Shown: positions 15,231-22,865 of the stretch, in pieces
Layout of the letters: each line of letters opens with the position of its first letter
How positions within the stretch are numbered: the stretch's first letter is position 1
Origin: Bacteroidetes/Chlorobi group bacterium MS-B_bin-24
GTDB taxonomy: Bacteria; Bacteroidota; Ignavibacteria; Kapaibacteriales; UBA2268
Reading direction: 5' to 3'
NCBI GenBank assembly: GCA_003731685.1
Contig: RCNO01000019.1
Coordinates: forward strand, 11,999-44,035
Length of the DNA stretch: 32,037 nucleotides
Notes under the pieces: generated by a model
Seen by the model: only the letters and a program-made list of their open reading frames with translations
Database searches by the model: none
What the model was told of the DNA's origin: nothing
Position numbers and translations under genes: made by a program

Positions 15231-18200
15231 CTACTCCACAAGTTTAACAGACAAAACTTTCGAAACCCCATCTTCTGCCATAGTAATGCCATAAAGAACA
15301 TTTGCAAATTCCATAGTTCTTTTGTTATGGGTAATCAGAATAAATTGAACATCGGAAAACTTCCGCAAAAGATTCAAAAACCTATCCACATTTGCATCAT
15401 CCAAAGGAGCATCGACTTCGTCGAGAACACAAAACGGCGAAGGCTTGACCAAATATAAGGCAAATAGAAGCGACAACACGGTCAAAGTCTTTTCTCCTTG
15501 CGAAAGTGTGTCAATCGAGTTTATCTTCTTCCCCGCAGGTTTAACCCGAATCTCCACATCCGATTCAAGCGGGTCATTCCTATCAATTACAAGTTCGGCA
15601 AAACTATCGCCACCGAATAACTCCGCGAAAACTTTCGAAAAATTTGGATTAATCTGGTCAAAAGCGGTCAAAAACCTTTCCACCGCTGTCCGGTTAATCT
15701 CATCGAGAGCCTCTTTCAAAGAGTTTTCGGAGTTTGTCAAATCTTCAATCTGTTTTCGATACAGTTCTAACCTTTGCTTCTGCTCCTCATATTCCTGCAA
15801 AGCAAGGAAATTAACATTGCCAAGATTCACAAGCGATTTCTTTAATCTTTCGATTTCGCCTTCAACTTGCTCGGGCGAAAAACCCTCTTCGAATTCAAAA
15901 CTGACATCATTCAAATTGGTATTGTAAACTTCCAAGGCTTTGGAAAACAATGAACGAATGTTTTCATTTAGCCTTGTAGCCTCTATCTCATTCTGATGAA
16001 TTTTGCTAACAAGCTTATCAATTTTAAATTGCAAATCTTCTTTGAAGGACTGCTGGCGAGTTAGTAAATCTTCGTATTCCTTCTTTCTTTCGAGTAAATA
16101 ATTTTTGCGGTTCCTGACTTCCTTCAATGAATTTTCCAAATCCCCAATTTCTACCTCCAATTCGGAAATTTTTCGAAGAAGTTCTTCCCTATTAATCAAC
16201 AAACTTTGGTGCTCATTTTCGAATTTTTCGATTCTTTGCTGTTGAGTCTTTTTGCCATTTTCAATTCTAAGAATCTCTTTTTCGAGCCCCTCAAGTTCAG
16301 TCTTGATTTTTACAATCCCTTTTTCCTTTTCTCTCAAATGTGATTTCTTCTCCTCGACTAATCTTTGGAAATCCTCGAACTTAGATTTGCTTTCTTTAAC
16401 AACACTTTCAAAATTTGAATATTTTTCCGAAAGAGTTCTTATTTTCTCTTCCACAACTTTCGTCTCGCTCGATAATTTCCCATACTCCTCGATTACTTTC
16501 CGATATTCTTTTTCAAGCGAGTCTCTTTGAAACAACAATTCGCTATGTTTCTTCTCGTGCTTTTGATGAATCAAATTAAAATTATTTATTTTGCTTTCAA
16601 TTTCCAAAATTGTTTTCTTGCCATTTTTGATTGAAGTTGTTATTTGCTCGATTGATGCAGAAATATTCTTCAATTCTTGCTCAATGTCTCCTAAGTCTTT
16701 GATTAAACCCTCACGCTTCTTCTCCAACTTTTTGATACTATCCCTTTTACCAATATTAATACCTTCCCTTTTATGAATAGAGCCACGTTTGTGTATATAT
16801 TTTCCCCAAACAAGTTCACCCGATAGTGTTACAACGCAAGGAACAGAATACTTACGAGATATTTCTAACGCATCTTCGTAATCACGCACAACCACGCTAT
16901 CGCCATAAATAGCAAAGAAAATGTTTCGAATCTTGTTATTGACTTCGGGCAATTCCCAAACGAAACCAATTATTTTTGGGTCGGAAAACTTTGCTGTGAT
17001 TTCAAAATTTTCGGGAATTTTGTTCAAAGGAACGAAAAAGCACTTCCCAATGCCACTTTCGGTTAAGATTTTATAAGCATCGGCAATGTCTGTTTCGTCG
17101 TCAACAAGCACAATGTTTTTGAACTGCCCAAGAAGTGAATCGTATGCTATTCGATACTTCTCGTCGATGGAAATGACTTCGGAAAGCAAAGAAAATTTCC
17201 TGTTTTCCTTCCAATTAGTTTCCTTAATAAGAAATTTTGTACTTTCATCAGTATCTTCAACAGAATTTAAAAATTCAAGAGTTACCTGCGTCTCCTTCAA
17301 TGCAATTTTCAGCTCGTTTTCCCTTTGCTTGGTTTGTTCAAAAAGGTTTTTCTTTTCGTTTAGCAAATTTTCAAGTTCGCTAAGTCTTTTGTCCGCCTCG
17401 CTTTTTTGCGAACTTAACTCATTAATTTTGTCTTCGCTCGTTTTTTTCTCAGCAGTTACACTTTCTATCTCCTTTGCAATCCTTTCCTGTTCTTTTTCAA
17501 TTTTTGCTTTGTTCTGAACTAATTGTTCAAGCGTAGCACTCAACCTGTTGTAATTGAGTTTTTCAAATTTAAGTTCGTTCTCTAAACCAACTGACTCCGC
17601 TCTTGATTTGTCAAACTCTGCTTGTTTTTCAAGAAGTTGTTGGTTCCAAGAATCAACTTCAACCTTCAAACTTTCGAAGCCGTCAATCAAATCCCTTAAT
17701 GTTTTAGTTTTATTCTCTTTTAGTTCAATTAGTTCCTTCAGTGTTTTTTGATAACGGGAAATCAGAACTTCTGCTTCTTTTCGGTCTTCTGCTATTTTAT
17801 TCAAAGTTGAGTCAATGGAATTAATTTTTTCCTTCAAAACACCAATGCGATTTCTTTTCTCAGTAAAATCTTGGTAAAGCACGCTCTCTTCCGAACGAAC
17901 CTCTTCGATTTCCTCTTCCAGCTTAGTTATCTTTTCTTCGAGTTCCTTGATTTCGCCAACAATTTCGTTATACAACGAGACTTGCTTTTCCTTTTCTTCC
18001 AAATTCAATTTGTTTTCTTGTTCAATTTGTTCAAGACTTCGATTGTAGTTTTTGAATTGATAATACCACAGCTTCAGTTCCAATTCTTTTAGTTCTGTTT
18101 GAATCTGATTAAATCGACGAGTCTTCGACGCTTGACGAGACAATGACTTTACTTGCTGTTCAATCTCGTTAACAATATCGTAAATTCTTTGCAAATCATT

Positions 18201-18755
18201 TCTGACGGAATCCATCCTTTTCAGTGTCTCTTTCTTCCTTAGCTTAAACTTTGCTACCCCGACGGCTTCTTCCAAAAGTCGGCGCCTTTCTTCTACACTG
18301 CCGTTCAACAAATTTTCCATCATCTTTAACTCTATAATCGAATAAGAGTTGTGGCCAATTCCCGTATCCAAAAACAAATCGACAATATCTTTCAAACGGC
18401 ATTGAGTATTGTTGATGAGATATTCACTTTGCCCGTCTCTATAAAGACGTCGTGTAACAGTAACTTCATTAAATTGCGTTGGCAAAACATTTTTGTCATT
18501 TATGAAAGTAATCGAAACTTCTGCCATTCCTAGTGGTTTTTTGGTCGAAGAGCCGTTGAAAATAACATTTTCCATTACTTCGCTGCGAAGAAGCGAAGTC
18601 TTTTGTTCTCCAAGAACCCACCGAATTGAATCGACAATATTCGTTTTCCCGCAACCGTTCGGACCAACAATTGCGGTAATTCCTTTCGTAAAATTAAATA
18701 CCGTTCGGTTCGCAAAAGATTTAAACCCTACTAATTCAATTCGCGACAGAAACAT
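15231..18755 (-). CDS. smc: Chromosome segregation protein SMC
   Basis: This 1174-residue condensin ATPase has full SMC length. It has an N-terminal ABC half with Walker A GPNGCGKT (31-38), a long coiled coil, a hinge at about 515-665, a second coiled coil, and a C-terminal half with signature TLSQGEKTLTVLSLLFAL (about 1080) and Walker B PFCVLDEVDAPLDDANV (about 1113). The signature has Gln where most bacterial SMCs have Gly (LSGGEK). The hinge lacks the paired glycines common there, having HKRGSIHKREG instead. Both are variants compatible with function. It acts on the nucleoid, normally with ScpA and ScpB, which are not in the window. It is the first gene of a three-gene unit with the nuclease lipoprotein and mtgA. 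A TAACTTTG promoter element lies about 25 bases upstream. Confidence 0.97.
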   Translation of the reverse strand: MFLSRIELVGFKSFANRTVFNFTKGITAIVGPNGCGKTNIVDSIRWVLGEQKTSLLRSEVMENVIFNGSSTKKPLGMAEVSITFINDKNVLPTQFNEVTVTRRLYRDGQSEYLINNTQCRLKDIVDLFLDTGIGHNSYSIIELKMMENLLNGSVEERRRLLEEAVGVAKFKLRKKETLKRMDSVRNDLQRIYDIVNEIEQQVKSLSRQASKTRRFNQIQTELKELELKLWYYQFKNYNRSLEQIEQENKLNLEEKEKQVSLYNEIVGEIKELEEKITKLEEEIEEVRSEESVLYQDFTEKRNRIGVLKEKINSIDSTLNKIAEDRKEAEVLISRYQKTLKELIELKENKTKTLRDLIDGFESLKVEVDSWNQQLLEKQAEFDKSRAESVGLENELKFEKLNYNRLSATLEQLVQNKAKIEKEQERIAKEIESVTAEKKTSEDKINELSSQKSEADKRLSELENLLNEKKNLFEQTKQRENELKIALKETQVTLEFLNSVEDTDESTKFLIKETNWKENRKFSLLSEVISIDEKYRIAYDSLLGQFKNIVLVDDETDIADAYKILTESGIGKCFFVPLNKIPENFEITAKFSDPKIIGFVWELPEVNNKIRNIFFAIYGDSVVVRDYEDALEISRKYSVPCVVTLSGELVWGKYIHKRGSIHKREGINIGKRDSIKKLEKKREGLIKDLGDIEQELKNISASIEQITTSIKNGKKTILEIESKINNFNLIHQKHEKKHSELLFQRDSLEKEYRKVIEEYGKLSSETKVVEEKIRTLSEKYSNFESVVKESKSKFEDFQRLVEEKKSHLREKEKGIVKIKTELEGLEKEILRIENGKKTQQQRIEKFENEHQSLLINREELLRKISELEVEIGDLENSLKEVRNRKNYLLERKKEYEDLLTRQQSFKEDLQFKIDKLVSKIHQNEIEATRLNENIRSLFSKALEVYNTNLNDVSFEFEEGFSPEQVEGEIERLKKSLVNLGNVNFLALQEYEEQKQRLELYRKQIEDLTNSENSLKEALDEINRTAVERFLTAFDQINPNFSKVFAELFGGDSFAELVIDRNDPLESDVEIRVKPAGKKINSIDTLSQGEKTLTVLSLLFALYLVKPSPFCVLDEVDAPLDDANVDRFLNLLRKFSDVQFILITHNKRTMEFANVLYGITMAEDGVSKVLSVKLVE

Positions 18756-18779
18756 AAAATTATTAGTCAGTGTAAACTA

Positions 18780-18806
18780 CAAAGTTAAAAAAAAAGAGCG
18801 AGGCAA
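18780..18806 (-). promoter_or_regulatory. Candidate Bacteroidota-type promoter for smc-nuclease-mtgA
   Basis: On the minus strand TAACTTTG (18787-18780) fits the -7 consensus TAnnTTTG, and a TTG (18806-18804) lies 16 bases upstream, slightly short of the usual -33 spacing. The element lies 24 bases before the smc ATG. This is the best promoter candidate in the window, by pattern only. Confidence 0.4.
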
Positions 18807-18893
18807 TTATTCCATTAGTCAGTCCTCAATTGTGTTGTAATAATTTAAATCCTGTTTCGTTAGAAAATCCGTAAAATTTATTTGGAGGTAAAA

Positions 18894-20432
18894 ATGAAAA
18901 AGCAGTATTTTAGAATTGGCATTATTTCTGTTTCAACAATTGCACTTATCGCTATCTTATACTTCACATTATTTAAAGGGCAAATATTTGCACAGCCCCA
19001 AATTGGAGCCAACAAGCCACCAATCGAGATGAACCCAACCATTAAAGCATTGAACGACGCATACCAAAACGCAGCTAATGCAGTAATAGAAAGCGTTGTA
19101 AATATACGCGTCAAACTCAAACAGAATCAAAAAGGTGGAACTTTCAGATTCTTCCCTTTCGACGAAAATGACCCATTTTTCAAGGATTGGCAAGATTTCT
19201 TTAAGCATTTCCAAGATGAAGACGAATCGGAATTATCCGCAGCGGGAAGTGGAGTGTTCATTACTTCCGATGGTTACATTGTTACAAACAATCATGTCGT
19301 CGAGAATGCCGACGAAATTAGAATTATGACCTTTGATAAGAAAGAATACAAGGCAAAAATTATCGGAACGGACAAACTGACCGATTTGGCTGTCATCAAA
19401 GTTGATGGCGATGGATTCAAGCCTGTTCATTTTGCAAACAGTGATGAAATCAAAATCGGTGAAATAGTTATTGCAGTAGGAAATCCTTTAGGCTTATCTT
19501 CAACTGTAACTTCAGGAATCGTAAGTGCATTAGGGCGAGGTGGATTAAACTTGATTCGACCTAAGGTCGGCTCCCGTGGCAATCCGGCAATCGAGAACTT
19601 TATACAAACTGATGCACCAATTAATCCAGGAAATAGTGGTGGCGGATTATTTAACTTAAACGGCAGCCTTGTTGGCATTAATACTGCAATTGCCACTCGA
19701 ACGGGAACCTATATTGGCTATGGCTTTGCTATTCCTTCAAACCTTGTCAAGCGAGTTGCCTCCGAAATAATCAAGAAAGGGAAATTCGAACGAGCATACC
19801 TTGGAGTTTACATTAAATCTGTTGACCAAGTTCTTGCCAAAGCCCTCGGAATGAAAGATGTCAAAGGAGCTATCGTAAATCAAATTGAAAAAGGAAGTCC
19901 AGCCGAAAAAGCAAGTATTCAAATTAGTGACGTAATTCTTGAAGTGGATGGAAAGAAAATTGAATCATCCAACGATTTGCAATTAGAAATTGCCAAACGT
20001 GCTCCGGGCGAAGTAGTCGAACTGACAATCCTCCGCGGCAAAGAGCAAATCAAGAAAAAGGTTAAACTCGAAGCGCGTGACTCCTTCGTTGCCGAAAAAA
20101 CTGGTTCCGAAGATATCGAAGAACCCAAGCCCGGCGAACCAACTAATATCGAAAAACTTGGCTTGGTTGTTACGCCTTTGGACGACAAAATCAAATCTGA
20201 ATTCGATGTCAAAAATGGTGTTTACTTAAAAAATGTTACCAAACGCTCTTTAATCAATGAACGTGGTCTTTTACCAAACGGGGTCATCCTCAAAGTCGAT
20301 GGTCAGGATATAAATTCGGTCAAAGAACTCAAAAAAATTATCGACTCGAAAAAGCCCGGCGATGCAGTGCTTTTCCAAATTAAATACAAGGACGTAACAA
20401 GCTTGGTCGCAGTCGAAATTCCTGAAAAGTAA
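18894..20432 (+). CDS. DegP/HtrA periplasmic serine protease with two PDZ domains
   Basis: This 512-residue protease of the HtrA family cleaves misfolded envelope proteins. It has an N-terminal hydrophobic segment (about 8-27), which is either a signal peptide cut near IFAQPQ or an anchor. The trypsin-like domain carries the triad H134 (TNNHVV), D164 (TDLAVI) and S248 (PGNSGGG). PDZ1 is at about 290-375 (AYLGVYIKSV...GAIVNQIEKGSPAEKA) and PDZ2 at about 425-510 (GVYLKNVTKRS). A short Glu/Pro linker (EDIEEPKPGEP) separates them. The start is set by GGAGGT at 18884-18889; a TTG four codons upstream lies within that site. It is a single-gene unit ending in a terminator. It may be stress-controlled, but no such promoter is evident. 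Confidence 0.95.
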   Translation: MKKQYFRIGIISVSTIALIAILYFTLFKGQIFAQPQIGANKPPIEMNPTIKALNDAYQNAANAVIESVVNIRVKLKQNQKGGTFRFFPFDENDPFFKDWQDFFKHFQDEDESELSAAGSGVFITSDGYIVTNNHVVENADEIRIMTFDKKEYKAKIIGTDKLTDLAVIKVDGDGFKPVHFANSDEIKIGEIVIAVGNPLGLSSTVTSGIVSALGRGGLNLIRPKVGSRGNPAIENFIQTDAPINPGNSGGGLFNLNGSLVGINTAIATRTGTYIGYGFAIPSNLVKRVASEIIKKGKFERAYLGVYIKSVDQVLAKALGMKDVKGAIVNQIEKGSPAEKASIQISDVILEVDGKKIESSNDLQLEIAKRAPGEVVELTILRGKEQIKKKVKLEARDSFVAEKTGSEDIEEPKPGEPTNIEKLGLVVTPLDDKIKSEFDVKNGVYLKNVTKRSLINERGLLPNGVILKVDGQDINSVKELKKIIDSKKPGDAVLFQIKYKDVTSLVAVEIPEK

Positions 20433-20489
20433 ACAGGATAAGATTAACTCTGAAAAACACAAACAATTTTGGAAGTTTTATAAAATTTG

Positions 20490-20524
20490 GGGTTGTCTTA
20501 AATTGAACAGACAGCCCTTTCTAT
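20490..20524 (+). terminator. Rho-independent terminator after the DegP/HtrA gene
   Basis: A 9-bp stem with one G-U pair joins GGGTTGTCT (20490-20498) to AGACAGCCC (20509-20517) around a 10-base loop, followed by TTTCTATT. The T run is modest but the position, 57 bases past the stop, is right. Confidence 0.65.
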
Positions 20525-20615
20525 TACCCATAAAACAAATGCACTTTACCATAACTCTTTGTGACCATCAAATACAAAATTCACTACAATAGCAAGCCAG
20601 CCCGTTTTTTTTACT

Positions 20616-20623
20616 TAATTTTG
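20616..20623 (+). promoter_or_regulatory. Candidate -7 element for metG
   Basis: TAATTTTG fits TAnnTTTG and ends 25 bases before the metG ATG. It sits in a 15-base string, CTTAATTTTGTTTTT (20614-20628), that occurs identically upstream of the RRM gene at 31417-31431. I see no clear -33 TTTG. Confidence 0.4.
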
Positions 20624-20648
20624 TTTTTTTGTTAAAATCAAAAAATAA

Positions 20649-22856
20649 ATGAGTAGTAAAGATAACGAAAGGTATTTGATTACCTCGGCACTTCCTTATG
20701 CCAATGGTTATATTCATCTTGGACATTGTGCAGGAGCCTATCTCCCAGCGGACATCTACGTCAGATTCCTTCGTTTAAAAGGTAAACGCACTCTTTGGGT
20801 CTGTGGCTCCGATGAACACGGCGTTGCAATAACCATAGCAGCGGAAAAAGAAGGGAAATCGCCAAAAGAAATTATCGATAAATATCACGAAGCGAATAAA
20901 TCCGCCTTCGACCGATTCGGGATGAGCTTCGACATTTTCAGTAGAACATCACTGCCCATTCATCACGAAACGGCGAGGGAATTTTTCGCCGACTTTTTGA
21001 AAAAAGGTTACTTAATCGCAAAGGAAGAGGAACAATTCTTCGACCCCGTTGCCCAAATGTTCCTTCCCGACCGCTATGTCGAAGGCGTTTGTCCAAATTG
21101 TGGCTACAACAAAGCCCGTGGCGACCAGTGCGAAAATTGCGGTGCCTACTACAACCAATTAGATTTGATTTCCCCAAAAAGCTTAATAACAGGACAAAAA
21201 CCAATCGTCAAAAAAACTACTCACTGGTTCTTTCGCTTCGACCTTTTTCAAAACTTTATGGAAGACTACATTGAACAACACGCAAGCCACTGGAAAGAGA
21301 ATGTTGCTCAGCAAAGCCGAAGCTGGCTTAAGCAGGGAATGAAAGAGCGAGCCATCACACGAGACCTTTCTTGGGGCGTTTCCATCGAAGGAATCGAAGG
21401 CATCGACCCCGAAAAGGCAAAAGGCAAGGTTATGTATGTTTGGTTCGAAGCCGTCCTTGGCTACATTTCTGCAACCAAGCATCTGATGAATGAACTTAAA
21501 GCCAAAAAACTGGAACTGCACGAAGACTGGGATAACTGGTGGAAAAACCCTACAACGCATTACATTGCTTTCATTGGGAAAGACAATATCGTATTTCACA
21601 CTCTGCTTTTCCCAACAATGCTTTATGCCCGAAACGATGGCTTCATTCTGCCCGAAAATGTCCCTGCAAACGAATTTTTGAACTTGGAAGGCGAAAAATT
21701 CTCGAAGTCGAGGCATTGGACAATCGATTTGATTGAATTTCTTTCCGATTTTCCCTATACCTCGTCGATTGATGCTTTAAGATATGCACTTGCTTGCAAT
21801 TTGCCCGAAACAAAGGATGCAGACTTTTCGTGGAAAGACTTCCAAACCCGGAACAACAGCGAATTGGCTGGCATTTTTGGAAATTTCATTAACCGAGTCG
21901 TTCAATTTATCTCAAAATATTTCGAAGGAAAAATTCCAGAGCTACCAGAAAAATATAAAGACCTTCCCGACGAATGGAAAATTGCTTTCTATTCGTATTA
22001 CAACGAGGAAAGCCTTGATCCAAGTAAATTCACAACTTTAAAAAGGAACGAAATTGAACTAATCAAAGGCGTAGCAAGTTCACAAAAGAATGCTACAAAT
22101 CTTATTTTTAATTTCAGATTACGGGATGCCGTATCCGAAATAATGAATGCAAGCCGTTCAGCAAATAAATACTTCAACGATGAGCAACCTTGGAAAACAT
22201 ACAAGGAAAAACCCGAAGAATGTGCAAAGACATTGTTCATTTGTTCCCAACTGCTTTATTCCTTTGCCATTTTATTCTCGCCGATAATCCCTTTCACAAC
22301 AAGGAAAATATTCGAGGCTTTGTCGCTGGAACCAATCACGGGAGAACCAAACTTTGGATTTGGAGGCGATGACGTCTGGTCAAATGCATTTGAATTTCAT
22401 TTAAAATCGAGAAGTAAAATCGGCAATCCCGGAATCCTTTTCCCGTTAATCGAAGACAAAATTATCGAAAAGCAAATCAGCAAACTCGGTAAATCGCCCG
22501 AGCAAATTTTCGAAGAGGAAAAGAAAAATATGATTTCCTACGAATATTTTTCGAAAATACAATTAAAGACAGCTAAAATACTCGAAGCCGAAAAAATCAA
22601 AAAGTCAAAGAAACTGGTTAAGCTTATTATTGATATTGGGGACGAGCGACGGCAAATTGTTGCAGGCATAGGGGAACACTATTCACCCGAAGCACTTGTT
22701 GGAAAAACAATTGTTGTGGTTACAAACCTTGAACCGGCAAAACTTATGGGAGTTGAATCCGAGGGTATGTTGCTCGCAGCCAGCACCGAAGACGGCTCGA
22801 AACTTACTTTAATCACAACACTTGCAGATATTCCACCCGGCTCAAGGGTTAAATAA
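20649..22856 (+). CDS. metG: Methionyl-tRNA synthetase with C-terminal tRNA-binding domain
   Basis: This 735-residue cytoplasmic enzyme charges tRNA-Met. The Rossmann catalytic core has the HIGH-type motif HLGH (23-26) and KMSKS-type KFSKS (350-354). A zinc knuckle with four cysteines lies between them (C148, C151, C161, C164), which places it in the zinc-containing E. coli-like class. The helical anticodon-binding domain follows. The last 110 residues or so (from YEYFSKIQLKTAKIL, ending ADIPPGSRVK) are an EMAP-II/Trbp111-like tRNA-binding dimerization domain. No Shine-Dalgarno is visible before the ATG. The gene converges on the PrkA-like gene with only 9 bases between stops, and no terminator hairpin is visible there. 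Confidence 0.97.
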   Translation: MSSKDNERYLITSALPYANGYIHLGHCAGAYLPADIYVRFLRLKGKRTLWVCGSDEHGVAITIAAEKEGKSPKEIIDKYHEANKSAFDRFGMSFDIFSRTSLPIHHETAREFFADFLKKGYLIAKEEEQFFDPVAQMFLPDRYVEGVCPNCGYNKARGDQCENCGAYYNQLDLISPKSLITGQKPIVKKTTHWFFRFDLFQNFMEDYIEQHASHWKENVAQQSRSWLKQGMKERAITRDLSWGVSIEGIEGIDPEKAKGKVMYVWFEAVLGYISATKHLMNELKAKKLELHEDWDNWWKNPTTHYIAFIGKDNIVFHTLLFPTMLYARNDGFILPENVPANEFLNLEGEKFSKSRHWTIDLIEFLSDFPYTSSIDALRYALACNLPETKDADFSWKDFQTRNNSELAGIFGNFINRVVQFISKYFEGKIPELPEKYKDLPDEWKIAFYSYYNEESLDPSKFTTLKRNEIELIKGVASSQKNATNLIFNFRLRDAVSEIMNASRSANKYFNDEQPWKTYKEKPEECAKTLFICSQLLYSFAILFSPIIPFTTRKIFEALSLEPITGEPNFGFGGDDVWSNAFEFHLKSRSKIGNPGILFPLIEDKIIEKQISKLGKSPEQIFEEEKKNMISYEYFSKIQLKTAKILEAEKIKKSKKLVKLIIDIGDERRQIVAGIGEHYSPEALVGKTIVVVTNLEPAKLMGVESEGMLLAASTEDGSKLTLITTLADIPPGSRVK

Positions 22857-22865
22857 AAGCTAATT

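Noticed and set aside
15445-15927. 160-codon open frame on the plus strand inside smc
   Set aside because: It is Ser/Phe-rich, as expected from the antisense of a Lys/Glu-rich coiled coil, and overlaps the certain ATPase domain of smc.
21183-21716. 177-codon open frame on the minus strand inside metG
   Set aside because: It lies wholly within the conserved metG catalytic core and shows no recognisable motif.
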